Source of the DNA: Roseovarius sp. SCSIO 43702
GTDB lineage: Bacteria; Pseudomonadota; Alphaproteobacteria; Rhodobacterales; Rhodobacteraceae
Length of the DNA: 64,000 bases
Assembly (NCBI RefSeq): GCF_019599045.1
Contig: NZ_CP080623.1
Span: forward strand, 3,370,501-3,434,500
Direction: 5' to 3'
How positions within the stretch are numbered: the first letter of the stretch is position 1; every line of letters begins with the position of its first letter. Positions 43,964 to 54,184 of this stretch are shown here, in pieces. The notes under the pieces were generated by a model. That model was not told the origin of the DNA and made no database searches. It was given only the letters and a program-made list of their open reading frames with translations. The position numbers were made by a program, and so were the translations under genes.

Positions 43964-44347
43964 TCAGATGATCAGAAGTGTGAGCACGGTCAGGACGACC
44001 GAGCCGATGACACAGACCCAGCCCAGCATCTCGGCGGTCCGAAGCTCGAGTCCCTTGCCCGCATCCCAGTAGAGATGCCGCAGCCCCGCCAGGTAGTGAT
44101 ACCACACCGCCCAGAGCGACAGCACGAAGACCAGGTCGCCGAACCACGAGGTGACGACCGCGTCGGCCGTGGCGAAATACTCGGGTCCGGCCGCCGCCGC
44201 CAGGAGCCACCAGACCCCCAGCAGGAACGCCACGATAAGCGCGTTGCCCGTGATCCGCGTCAGGATCGAACTGACCGACGTGATCTGCGGGCGATAGATA
44301 CTCAGGTGGGGTGAAAGCGGGCGGTCGCCCCGGTTCACATCTGCCAT
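43964..44347 (-). CDS. sdhC: Succinate dehydrogenase cytochrome b556 subunit
   Basis: 127 aa from ATG 44347; extended starts upstream lack family similarity. SPHLSIYRPQITSVSSILTRITG is the SdhC signature with the Ser and Arg lining the quinone pocket; H84-region HYLAGLRHLYWD includes the heme b histidine. Three membrane helices. First gene of the sdh operon; paired GTGATCAC palindromes sit about 155 bases upstream. Confidence 0.94.
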   Translation of the reverse strand: MADVNRGDRPLSPHLSIYRPQITSVSSILTRITGNALIVAFLLGVWWLLAAAAGPEYFATADAVVTSWFGDLVFVLSLWAVWYHYLAGLRHLYWDAGKGLELRTAEMLGWVCVIGSVVLTVLTLLII

Positions 44348-44501
44348 GGTGTCGCGTCCTTCATGTCTGCGGCGGCGTCGCGGGGCGCGCGCGTCCGCGC
44401 CCGGCGTCACCGCCTTCACGAGTCGTTTTAACGCGCCGGGGCGCAAAGCACAGGGGAAAAGACGAATAACCCCCGCGAAAAACCGTCTCACCCGGGAATA
44501 T

Positions 44502-44529
44502 GTGATCACCCTAAATTTTCAGTGATCAC
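44502..44529. promoter_or_regulatory. Paired GTGATCAC palindromes upstream of sdhC
   Basis: Two GTGATCAC sites (44502-44509 and 44522-44529), centre to centre 20 bases, with an AAATT core between them. The whole is a near-perfect inverted repeat ATGTGATCAC...GTGATCACAT. A matching pair is found upstream of sucC, so a shared regulator of TCA-cycle operons is likely. The regulator is not identified. Confidence 0.65.
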
Positions 44530-44560
44530 ATAACGCTCTTCCGCGACGCCCCACACCGGC

Positions 44561-45592
44561 CTAGATCGGCACGAGCGCCCAGTAGTCGAGGTCGAGCAAC
44601 ACGTCCGCGAGGTATTTTCCGTCACCGCCCCGCAGTGCGCCGGGCGCACCGCCCTTCGTCGCCACCAGCCGCAGCCGCAGCGCGCCGATGCCCGGCACAT
44701 CCGTCTCGGCCTTGTCCAGCACCTCCGACCAGGCGCGCACCGTATCGCCGGCGAAACACGGATTGGCATGTGCCCCGGCATTGAGGCCCACGATCATCTG
44801 CGCGTTGGCCAGCCCGTTGAAACTGAGCGCGCGCGCCATCGAGATCACGTGCCCGCCATAGATGAGCCGCCGCCCGTCCGGTCGCGCCGACGCATCGAAA
44901 TGCACCTTGGCGGTGTTCTGCCACAGGCGCGTCGCCATCATGTGCTCGGCTTCCTCGATGGTCACGCCATCCACGTGGTCGATCGTTTCGCCCGGCTCAT
45001 AGTCGCCCCAGCGATGCGGCTCGCCGGCGAGTTCGAAATCGTAACCCGAGAAGTCCAGCCCCTCGGGCACCATCAGGTCGCCCGCCTCGAGCGCGGGCTT
45101 CAGGTCGGGGATCACCGGCTCGGGCGCGGCGCTTCCCTGCTCCCGCTTGCGCACCATCACCCAGCGCACGTACTCGAGAACCGCCTCGCCATGCTGGTTG
45201 GTTCCCGTCGTGCGGACCCAGACCACGCCCGACTTTCCGTTCGAGTTCTGCTTCAGCCCGATCACCTCGGAGCTCGAGCGCAGCGTATCTCCCGGCCAAA
45301 CGGGCCGAAGCCACCGCCCCTCGGCATAGCCCAGGTTGGCCAGCGCATTGAGCGAGATGTCGGGCACCGTCTTGCCGAAGACCGTATGGAACGCCGCAAG
45401 GTCGTCCATCGGGCTCGCGCGCAATCCGCAAGCCTGCGCGAAGGCATCCGACGAGTAGATCGCGTGCCGCGCCGGGTAGAGCGCGTGATAGAGCGCGCGC
45501 TCGCCCGCGCCGATCGTGCGCGGCACCGCATGGCCGATCGTCTCGCCGACCGCGTAATCCTCGAAGAACCGGCCCGGGTTGGTCTTGGCCAT
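44561..45592 (-). CDS. mch: Mesaconyl-CoA hydratase (MaoC-like, tandem hot-dog)
   Basis: 343 aa from ATG 45592. Two hot-dog domains of the MaoC type (about 8-150 and 195-340), including FFEDYAVGETIGHAVPRTIG, the FYLWPGDTLR-like PVWPGDTLRSSSEVIG, and EPGETIDHVDGVTIEEAEH in the second half. In Rhodobacter this enzyme makes beta-methylmalyl-CoA from mesaconyl-CoA in the ethylmalonyl-CoA pathway. Placement with malyl-CoA thioesterase and sdh supports this over an ordinary enoyl hydratase. Two bases separate it from the DUF1737 gene. Confidence 0.85.
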   Translation of the reverse strand: MAKTNPGRFFEDYAVGETIGHAVPRTIGAGERALYHALYPARHAIYSSDAFAQACGLRASPMDDLAAFHTVFGKTVPDISLNALANLGYAEGRWLRPVWPGDTLRSSSEVIGLKQNSNGKSGVVWVRTTGTNQHGEAVLEYVRWVMVRKREQGSAAPEPVIPDLKPALEAGDLMVPEGLDFSGYDFELAGEPHRWGDYEPGETIDHVDGVTIEEAEHMMATRLWQNTAKVHFDASARPDGRRLIYGGHVISMARALSFNGLANAQMIVGLNAGAHANPCFAGDTVRAWSEVLDKAETDVPGIGALRLRLVATKGGAPGALRGGDGKYLADVLLDLDYWALVPI

Positions 45593-45594
45593 GC

Positions 45595-45798
45595 TCACTG
45601 CGCCCCGAGCTTCGTGTCGGGCGAATAGGTGCCGGGCGCATCCTTCACTACCGCCTGGCCGCACCGCATCACGCCGTTGGCACTATCGAAGGCATAGGTG
45701 GGATCGCCGTAAAGCTCCCAGCCCTTGTTCAGCGCATCCGTCACCTTGTGACAGAAAGCCGAGGTATCGTCCTCGGTCAGCAAACGATAGAGTTTCAT
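45595..45798 (-). CDS. DUF1737-family small protein
   Basis: 67 aa: MKLYRLLTEDDTSAFCHKVT then LNKGWELYGDPTYAFD and AVVKDAPGTYSPDTKLGAQ. Typical DUF1737 (short, soluble, conserved LNKGWEL). It has no known function. It lies 11 bases after the NnrU gene and 2 bases before mch, deep inside the operon, so a role near the ethylmalonyl-CoA enzymes is suspected from position only. Confidence 0.75.
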   Translation of the reverse strand: MKLYRLLTEDDTSAFCHKVTDALNKGWELYGDPTYAFDSANGVMRCGQAVVKDAPGTYSPDTKLGAQ

Positions 45799-45809
45799 GC
45801 TCTCTCTCC

Positions 45810-46361
45810 TCAATGCGGGAAGGGCCACACGCCCAGCCATGCGTGAATCGCGGCGATGACCGCGAAGGCCACCACCGTCATGACGACAAGGATGATGTCG
45901 CGGCTCGCCGGTCCGGGCTCGGGCCGGTCCCAGGGGCCGGCGCGGTTGATCACGATCACCTCCGCCACGGCCCAGGCGAGGAGTCCGCCGAAAAGCAGGA
46001 TCGACACCGCGTCGCCGTTGACCAGCAGGTGCGCCACCGCCCAGACCTTCACCGCCGTGAGTTGCGGATGCCGCATCTTCCCGCGCAGCCGCCCCTTGGT
46101 CTCGCTCATCGCGAAGAGGAACACGGCCCCCACCATCAGCAGGTTGTTGAGATGCACGGTCCAGGCGGGCGGGGTCCAGACCGGGATGAACTCCGCCATG
46201 CGGTAGCCCACGATCATCAGGACGAGGCCCAAGCCCACCCCCAGCGCAACGATCCCGCGACCGGCATTGCCCATCGCCGCCCGCCGCTCGGGCGCGATCC
46301 GCTTGAAGAAATGCGCCAGCGCCCAGAGCGCCAGCCCGAGAAGAACAAGTGCAAACCCCAT
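45810..46361 (-). CDS. NnrU-family membrane protein
   Basis: 183 aa with about six membrane helices. Features: GFALVLLGLALWALAHFFKR, HLNNLLMVGAVFLFAMSETKGRLRGKMRHPQLTAVKVWAVAHLLVNGD with conserved His, Lys and Arg. NnrU is known near nitric-oxide and nitrite reductase genes and is related to heme-dependent zeta-carotene isomerase Z-ISO. Here it sits between mcl2 and DUF1737 with gaps of 3 and 11 bases, with no denitrification gene around. The conserved His residues may bind heme. Confidence 0.8.
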   Translation of the reverse strand: MGFALVLLGLALWALAHFFKRIAPERRAAMGNAGRGIVALGVGLGLVLMIVGYRMAEFIPVWTPPAWTVHLNNLLMVGAVFLFAMSETKGRLRGKMRHPQLTAVKVWAVAHLLVNGDAVSILLFGGLLAWAVAEVIVINRAGPWDRPEPGPASRDIILVVMTVVAFAVIAAIHAWLGVWPFPH

Positions 46362-46364
46362 CGC

Positions 46365-47225
46365 TCAGGCCTCCGCCATTTCGGCCACCGCATCCGCGCG
46401 GGCCAGCACGCGCCGGGCGGCGACGACATGCAGGTTCTCGACGATCTGTCCGTCCACCACGGCGATCCCCTGCCCCGAGGCCATGCTGTCCTCGTAGGCG
46501 GCGATCTGCCGGCGCGCGAGGTCGATCTCCGAGTTCGTCGGCGCAAAGGCCACGTTGGCGCCCTCGATCTGCGCCGGATGGATCAGCGTCTTGCCGTCGA
46601 AGCCCAGGTCCCGCCCCTGCTCGCACTCGGCCTTGAGGCCCTCGCCGTCGCGGAAGCGGTTATAGACCCCGTCCACCGCCACGATCCGCGCCGCCCGCGC
46701 GGCCATCACGATGGTCTGGAGCGCGGTCATGAGAGGCATCCGGTCCGCGCGGTATCGCGCGCCCAGATCCTTGATCAGGTCGTTCGTTCCGGTGACGAGC
46801 CCTGCCACCCGCGCATGCGCCGCGATCTCGCGCGCGTTGAAGACGCTGGCCGGCGTTTCCATCATCACCCAGATCGGCAGGTCGCGCGGCAGGAGATCGG
46901 CAAGGCTGTCCACGTCCGGCGCGGCGTTCACCTTGGGAAGCAGGATCGCGTCCGCCCCCGCGTCGCGCAACACCCGCACATCCTCGAGACCCCACTCGGT
47001 CGTCAGCGCGTTGATCCGCACGATCTTGGCGCGCTTGCCGTACCCGCCTTCGGCCAGCGCGCGCTTGAGCGTCTCGCGCGCCTCGGCCTTCGCGTCGGGC
47101 GCCACCGCGTCCTCGAGGTCGAAGATGATCGCATCGGCGGCAAGCGTCCGCGCCTTCTCGAGCGCGCGTTCCTTCGAGCCGGGGATGTAAAGCACGGAGC
47201 GATAAGGATGGGTCGTCATGTCCAT
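46365..47225 (-). CDS. mcl2: (3S)-malyl-CoA thioesterase (Mcl2-like CoA ester lyase)
   Basis: 286 aa from the first ATG; ATG 47219 (MTTHPYRSVLYIPG) is equally plausible. TIM-barrel HpcH/HpaI aldolase-CitE family: SVLYIPGSKERALEKA, FDLEDAVAPDAK (acidic metal ligands), RINALTTEWG, VMMETPASVFNAREI and DLGFDGKTLIHPAQ. In Rhodobacter, Mcl2 hydrolyses (3S)-malyl-CoA from the Mcl1 reaction to malate, and its gene is near mch. Mcl1 versus Mcl2 is decided from length and recollection of sequence, so moderately certain. Confidence 0.8.
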   Translation of the reverse strand: MDMTTHPYRSVLYIPGSKERALEKARTLAADAIIFDLEDAVAPDAKAEARETLKRALAEGGYGKRAKIVRINALTTEWGLEDVRVLRDAGADAILLPKVNAAPDVDSLADLLPRDLPIWVMMETPASVFNAREIAAHARVAGLVTGTNDLIKDLGARYRADRMPLMTALQTIVMAARAARIVAVDGVYNRFRDGEGLKAECEQGRDLGFDGKTLIHPAQIEGANVAFAPTNSEIDLARRQIAAYEDSMASGQGIAVVDGQIVENLHVVAARRVLARADAVAEMAEA

Positions 47226-47434
47226 GGCGGCACCTTTCCGGCGGGGCTTGGAATTTTCTTGCGCAGGGATGCCACTTTTCGCGGGAAACCTTCAAGGGGT
47301 TTCCCGCCGCGACGCAACGCAACCGGCGGACACGGGCGCAAATGTCCGCGTCGTTAACCCTGTTTTCAGGGTTCCTCGGCCACTCTCTCATCACGAACAA
47401 GGCAGGGACCCAATCAGAAGGAAAGGGTGATGTC

Positions 47435-47737
47435 ATGAAACGGATGATGATGGGCGCGGCCGTGGTCGCCATTCTCGGCGGGCCGCTCGATGCCCAGGGC
47501 CGCAATTGCGCACCGCGCGACGTGGTGGTCGAACGCCTCGCCTCGAAATACGGCGAATCGCGGCAGTCGATGGGCCTCGGCGCCAACAACGCGGTGATCG
47601 AGGTTTTCGCGTCCCAAAGCTCCGGCACCTGGACGATCACCGCCACCAACGTGCGCGGCGTGACCTGCCTCGTCGCCAGCGGCCAGGCGTTCGAACAGAT
47701 GGCGGAGGGCCTCCCGATCCCGGGCCAGGACGCCTGA
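47435..47737 (+). CDS. Small exported hypothetical protein
   Basis: 100 aa from ATG 47435. Signal peptide MKRMMMGAAVVAILGGPLDAQG with a likely cut after LDAQ, then a compact domain NCAPRDVVVERLASKYGESR ... VIEVFASQSSGTWTITATNVRGVTCLVASGQAFE with two cysteines positioned for a disulfide. Frequent in Rhodobacteraceae by recollection, with no assigned function. Divergent from mcl2. Confidence 0.65.
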   Translation: MKRMMMGAAVVAILGGPLDAQGRNCAPRDVVVERLASKYGESRQSMGLGANNAVIEVFASQSSGTWTITATNVRGVTCLVASGQAFEQMAEGLPIPGQDA

Positions 47738-49023
<1,286 letters not shown>

Positions 49024-49051
49024 GGCAACCACCCGTCCGAAACAGCGATGA

Positions 49052-49077
49052 ACACGCGCCCCATCGGGCGCGTGTTT
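49052..49077 (+). terminator. Rho-independent terminator after mdh
   Basis: ACACGCGCCC (49052-49061) pairs with GGGCGCGTGT (49066-49075) over a 4-base loop, with TT after it. The stem is long but the T-run is short. Symmetric enough to also end the minus-strand gene that stops at 49086. Confidence 0.75.
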
Positions 49078-49085
49078 GTCTCAGA

Positions 49086-50099
49086 TCACTGTGCGGCCTC
49101 GGTCTCGTCCTGCGCGTCGTCCTCGGATTCGGGCGCGTTTGACCCCTCCGACGCGCCGCTCTCGTCCTGCGCGTCGCCCTCCGACTCCTGCGATGCGCCA
49201 TTACCGGAATTCGACCGGCCCTGAGCCGCCGCTTCCCCCGCATCCCCGCCTTCACCCCCGGCGGACAACTCCTCGATCCGCTTCTCGATCTCCAGCAGTC
49301 GGTTCGACCGGGTTTCGACATTCTGGGTCAGGTTGGTGAGCAGCGCCTGCAACTCGGCGCGTTGTTCTTCCGCCGCGGCCACGTCTTGCGTCAGGGCCTC
49401 GCGCCGCTCGGCAAGCTGGCTCACCTCGGCCGCCAACGTCTCGCGCTCTTCCCCGAGCGTCCTCGCGCGCTCCTCGAGCGTCGCGACCTCGTCGGCGAGC
49501 TTGGCCCGCTCCTCGCTTGCGGTCTGCAAATTCTTCTCGTTCCGGGCAAGCTCCTCGCTCAACGCCGCCGCCTCCTCGTTGAGCTTGGCGAGCGTCTCGC
49601 GCAATTGCGCCTCTTCCGCGCGCGCCTCCTCGAGACGGGCACCCACGTCCTCCAGCTCGGCGCGCTGTTCGGCCAGCGCGGCCTCGGCCTTCTTGCTGCG
49701 CTCCTCGAACCCCGCGATCTCCTCGCGCAACGGCTGCGCATCGGCCTCGAGCGCGCTCAGCGTCTCTTCCTGCTGCGCGATCTTCTGCGCCAGGGCCTCG
49801 CTCTCCTCGGTGCGCTGCGCCAGCGTGTCCTCCGCCTCGCGCAACTCGTCCAGCCTCGGCTCGAGCTCGGCGATCTCGGCCCTGACGCTGTCGAGCGTTC
49901 CCGCCGCCTCGCGCTGCGCCTGCAATTGCGTCTCGGCGCGGTTGCGCGCCGTCTCGGCCTGCTCGACGCGACCGCCAAGCTCCATCTCCGTCTTCGAAAG
50001 GCTCGTGCCGAAATATATCGCGGTCCCCCAACCGATCACCGCGACCGTGCCCAGCAAGAGCACCTTCGCGCTCATCCAGCTTGTCCCGTCGTTTGCCAT
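49086..50099 (-). CDS. Membrane-anchored coiled-coil protein with acidic repeat tail
   Basis: 337 aa. One membrane helix at about residues 11-30 (KVLLLGTVAVIGWGTAIYFG), then about 225 residues of unbroken Glu/Ala/Leu/Arg/Gln-rich coiled coil, then about 65 disordered residues with repeated SEGDAQDES and PESEDDAQDET. Resembles tethered spectrin-like or uroporphyrin-synthase-adjacent proteins only in architecture; no family is recognised. It lies between mdh and sucC, divergent from sucC. Both helix length and repeats look real rather than shadow coding. Confidence 0.7.
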   Translation of the reverse strand: MANDGTSWMSAKVLLLGTVAVIGWGTAIYFGTSLSKTEMELGGRVEQAETARNRAETQLQAQREAAGTLDSVRAEIAELEPRLDELREAEDTLAQRTEESEALAQKIAQQEETLSALEADAQPLREEIAGFEERSKKAEAALAEQRAELEDVGARLEEARAEEAQLRETLAKLNEEAAALSEELARNEKNLQTASEERAKLADEVATLEERARTLGEERETLAAEVSQLAERREALTQDVAAAEEQRAELQALLTNLTQNVETRSNRLLEIEKRIEELSAGGEGGDAGEAAAQGRSNSGNGASQESEGDAQDESGASEGSNAPESEDDAQDETEAAQ

Positions 50100-50483
50100 T
50101 CTCTCCGTCCCCCTTCAGCATGTCTTCCTGACAGCCCCGGCCGCGAGCCGGGTCCAATGTCCGAACCGCTCAAACCCCACATGGTTCCCGCGACGGCCGC
50201 GCGCAGCGCCCGAGCCCGACGCGGGGACGCCCGCGAACCGCGATCGGATGCCGCAAATGGTCCCTGCGAAACCTCCCCCACGTCAACGCCTCAAGCAGCA
50301 GTGTTCCGGGCTTCCGCGCACGGAAAAACCGCGATACGTCGCCTTGTGATCACGGCAAATTACCATGTGATCACGATACCGGGAAATATCGCTCAAATTA
50401 GCGTCATCGCCCAGAATCCCCTTTAACTTCGCCGCAAGCTGCACACTATGCCAAGCCAATTCGGACCAACACGGGATAAGTTC
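50100..50483. other. Divergent gap upstream of sucC
   Basis: 384 bases without a gene between the coiled-coil protein and sucC. The half nearest sucC is AT-richer and carries paired GTGATCAC palindromes (50346-50374). The other half is GC-rich like coding DNA but no plausible protein was seen. Promoters for both genes are expected here. Confidence 0.6.
50346..50374. promoter_or_regulatory. Paired GTGATCAC palindromes upstream of sucC
   Basis: GTGATCAC at 50346-50353 and 50367-50374, centre to centre 21 bases, with AAATT between them, about 110-138 bases before the sucC start. Same site, spacing and AT core as upstream of sdhC. Probably bound by the same dimeric regulator. Confidence 0.65.
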
Positions 50484-51677
50484 ATGAACATCCACGAGTA
50501 TCAGGCGAAGGCGCTGCTGCGCTCCTATGGCGCGCCGGTTTCGGACGGTCGCGTCGTCCTGCGCGCCGAAGAGGCCAAGCGCGCGGCGAGCGAGATGGAC
50601 GGACCTCTCTGGGTGGTCAAGGCCCAGATCCACGCCGGCGGCCGCGGCAAGGGCAAGTTCAAGGAACCGGGCGCCGGAGACGAGGGCGGCGTGCGCCTCG
50701 CCCGCTCGGTCGAGGAAGCCGCCGAGGAAACCAAGAAGATGCTGGGCCGCACCCTCGTGACCAAGCAGACCGGCGAAGCCGGCAAGCAGGTGAACCGCGT
50801 CTATATCGAGGACGGATCGGGCATCGAAAGCGAATTCTACCTCGCCCTTCTCGTCGATCGTCAGACCAGCCGCGTGAGCTTCGTCGCCTCGACCGAGGGC
50901 GGCATGGACATCGAGGAGGTGGCCGAGAAGACCCCCGACAAGATCCTGTCCTTCAGCGTCGATCCCGCGACCGGCTACCAACCGTTCCACGGCCGCCGCA
51001 TCGCCTTCAACCTCGGGCTTTCGGGCAAGCAGGTGAAGCAATGCGTTTCGCTGATGGGCACGCTCTACAGGATGTTCCTCGAGAAAGACATGGAGATGCT
51101 CGAGATCAACCCGCTCATCGTCACCGACGAGGGCGATCTCAAGTGCCTCGACGCCAAGATGGGCTTCGACGGCAATGCCATCTACCGCCACTCCGACATC
51201 GCCGAGCTGCGCGACACGACCGAGGAAGACCCCAAGGAGCTGGAGGCGTCGAAATACGACCTCAACTACATCGCGCTCGACGGCGAGATCGGCTGCATGG
51301 TCAACGGCGCGGGCCTTGCCATGGCGACGATGGACATCATCAAGCTCTACGGCGCCGAGCCCGCCAATTTCCTCGACGTGGGCGGCGGCGCGACCAAGGA
51401 GAAAGTGACCGAGGCGTTCAAGATCATCACCTCGGACCCGCAGGTGAAGGGCATCCTCGTCAACATCTTCGGCGGCATCATGCGCTGCGACGTCATCGCC
51501 GAGGGCGTGGTCGCGGCGGTCAAGGAGGTGGGCCTCAAGGTGCCGCTGGTCGTGCGGCTGGAAGGCACGAATGTCGAGCAGGGCAAGGAGATCATCAACA
51601 ATTCAGACGTGGACGTGATCGCCGCCGACGACCTCAAGGACGGCGCGCAGAAGATCGTGAAGGCGGTGAAGGGGTGA
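50484..51677 (+). CDS. sucC: Succinyl-CoA synthetase (ADP-forming) beta subunit
   Basis: 397 aa from ATG 50484. ATP-grasp domain ([37 protein letters not shown]), metal and nucleotide ligands [17 protein letters not shown], and the C-terminal ligase half [20 protein letters not shown]. Acts with SucD in the TCA cycle. Its TGA shares a base with the ATG of the next, exported, protein (TGATG). Standard length. Confidence 0.97.
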   Translation: MNIHEYQAKALLRSYGAPVSDGRVVLRAEEAKRAASEMDGPLWVVKAQIHAGGRGKGKFKEPGAGDEGGVRLARSVEEAAEETKKMLGRTLVTKQTGEAGKQVNRVYIEDGSGIESEFYLALLVDRQTSRVSFVASTEGGMDIEEVAEKTPDKILSFSVDPATGYQPFHGRRIAFNLGLSGKQVKQCVSLMGTLYRMFLEKDMEMLEINPLIVTDEGDLKCLDAKMGFDGNAIYRHSDIAELRDTTEEDPKELEASKYDLNYIALDGEIGCMVNGAGLAMATMDIIKLYGAEPANFLDVGGGATKEKVTEAFKIITSDPQVKGILVNIFGGIMRCDVIAEGVVAAVKEVGLKVPLVVRLEGTNVEQGKEIINNSDVDVIAADDLKDGAQKIVKAVKG

Positions 51678-52273
51678 TGTCGATGCCCCGATCACTTCGC
51701 GACGTGGCATTGGGAGCTTGCGCTTTCCTCTACGCCACTGCCGGTCCGGCGCTCGCCGAAAACGCCCTAATCGAGGACGTCTGGCAAGCCTTTGAGGAGC
51801 ATTGCGGCCCCGTGATGCGGACTAAAGGCGTAGATCCCGACGCGTTCGACAACCTGCCGTCCGAGCACAGGATCTCGAAAAGCACCGACGGCCGCCGGAT
51901 CCAGGTGGATCACCAGACACAGGACATGAAATGGTCCGTCTCTGCCGCGCAAAGTGACCTGGCCGCAACGCGCTACATCTACTGCATGGTTGGATATCAT
52001 AACTTGCAGCCGCTGGAGGACTTCGACGGTATCGTAGCCGCCTTGCGGGAGCGTCTCGAAAAGAGCAATGCCTCCGACATCGCAGGAGGCGAGGACGAAT
52101 TTCTCAGGATCACTCCACTTTATGCAACACCCGGAAGCGGTCTCGACCAGACAGTGCACATGGATGCGATCGGCGTATTGTCCGAACCCGATTTTGTCGC
52201 ACAGTTTCAAGTTTATTCCTACGGCATCAGCATTGGAACGCTGGCCGTTTTGCCCCTGCGCGAGGTTCAATGA
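51677..52273 (+). CDS. Exported protein of unknown function between sucC and sucD
   Basis: 198 aa. [32 protein letters not shown] has a signal peptide with an LAE-type cut, so it is predicted periplasmic. Cysteines at EEHCGPVM and YIYCMVGY may pair. The latter half uses visibly more A/T-rich codons than sucC and sucD, consistent with later acquisition or fast evolution. The start is coupled to the sucC stop (TGATG) and sucD begins 92 bases after. No family is recognised. Confidence 0.65.
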   Translation: MSMPRSLRDVALGACAFLYATAGPALAENALIEDVWQAFEEHCGPVMRTKGVDPDAFDNLPSEHRISKSTDGRRIQVDHQTQDMKWSVSAAQSDLAATRYIYCMVGYHNLQPLEDFDGIVAALRERLEKSNASDIAGGEDEFLRITPLYATPGSGLDQTVHMDAIGVLSEPDFVAQFQVYSYGISIGTLAVLPLREVQ

Positions 52274-52365
52274 CATGATGACCAGTCGCGACTTCCAAGC
52301 ACTTGACCTATAAACGAACTTTGCCCGCTTAGCGGCCAAAACAGAATAGTTAGGAGCCCAAAAAC

Positions 52366-53250
<885 letters not shown>

Positions 53251-53328
53251 GATGACGGGATATGCTCACACGGCAACTGCAATGACGCGCGCAATGGCCC
53301 ACGCCGCGGCTTGGCGGAGAGTCGGGCG

Positions 53329-53994
53329 ATGACGAAACGTGCCCTCCTCTTCCCCCTTCTCGCGCTCGCCGTGGCCGCGCTGGTCTGGTGGTTCTCTGCC
53401 GAACCGGCGCAGCAAGGCAGCGTGGCCGATGACGTGGTCCGCCTTTTCGCGACGATCCCGGATGAGGACACGACAGACACCCGCATGGGCGAACTGGGCT
53501 GGACACCGCTGCCCGAGGACCGGCACGAGGAACTTGCCCGCGCCACCGCGCTTTTCCACATCGCCACGCGCCGCGCCGGTGACGCGGACTTCGACGCCGA
53601 GGCCGAGCGCACGCAGTTCCTCGCCCGCGTGAGCGATGCGCGCGACAGCCTCGCTCAACCCGGCCTGCAGGCCTTCGGCCGCACCGACACCGCTGCCATG
53701 GCGATGATCGCGCCCGTGCAGGGCCTGCCCGCCGCCACCGGCTGCGACCTGTTCCTGACCGACGCCGACGGGCGCGCGTGGTTCGACCGCCTGACCGCGC
53801 CGCACGAGACGAGCAGCACCCAGAACGGCTGGGCCGAGGCGACATATACCGAGGGCCAGTTGCCCCGTCCCGGCCTCTGGGTCGCCAACCTCGCCGTGCT
53901 GACCCCGAATGACGAATTGACCGAATTCCTTGGCGGAGTGCCCGCGCAGACGATCCTGTCGCGCAACGCCTTCCGCGGCGAGATGCCGAAATGA
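53329..53994 (+). CDS. Membrane-anchored or exported hypothetical protein
   Basis: 221 aa from ATG 53329, with a GGCGGAGAG ribosome binding site. N-terminal hydrophobic segment MTKRALLFPLLALAVAALVWWFS (anchor or signal peptide), then an acidic domain without cysteine apart from one at GCDLFL. No family recognised. It lies between sucD and sucA in the same direction, in the position where other genomes have variable hypothetical proteins. It could be a periplasmic partner with no known activity. Confidence 0.55.
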   Translation: MTKRALLFPLLALAVAALVWWFSAEPAQQGSVADDVVRLFATIPDEDTTDTRMGELGWTPLPEDRHEELARATALFHIATRRAGDADFDAEAERTQFLARVSDARDSLAQPGLQAFGRTDTAAMAMIAPVQGLPAATGCDLFLTDADGRAWFDRLTAPHETSSTQNGWAEATYTEGQLPRPGLWVANLAVLTPNDELTEFLGGVPAQTILSRNAFRGEMPK

Positions 53995-54184
53995 CCGGAC
54001 CGCGCGAACCCCTTCTGGCACTCGCGGCGGGGCATGCCCGGCCGGCTGCACTCCCGCACTCCTCCGCGCCGCCGGGGGACGATACCATGACACGACATCC
54101 CGGACGTGTCATCGACATGAGCATACGCCGCACTACCGTGAACCCCGTATTTCTTCCATGCTCGCAATCCCATGAGGTGAGCCA

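Noticed and set aside
44502..44529. CRP-type site in front of sdhC
   Set aside because: CRP sites have one TGTGA-n6-TCACA. Here there are two separate compact GTGATCAC palindromes, so a different regulator is more likely.
53995..54184. Short open frames of about 65 codons between the hypothetical protein and sucA
   Set aside because: Low-complexity translations and no ribosome binding site; treated as the sucA leader.
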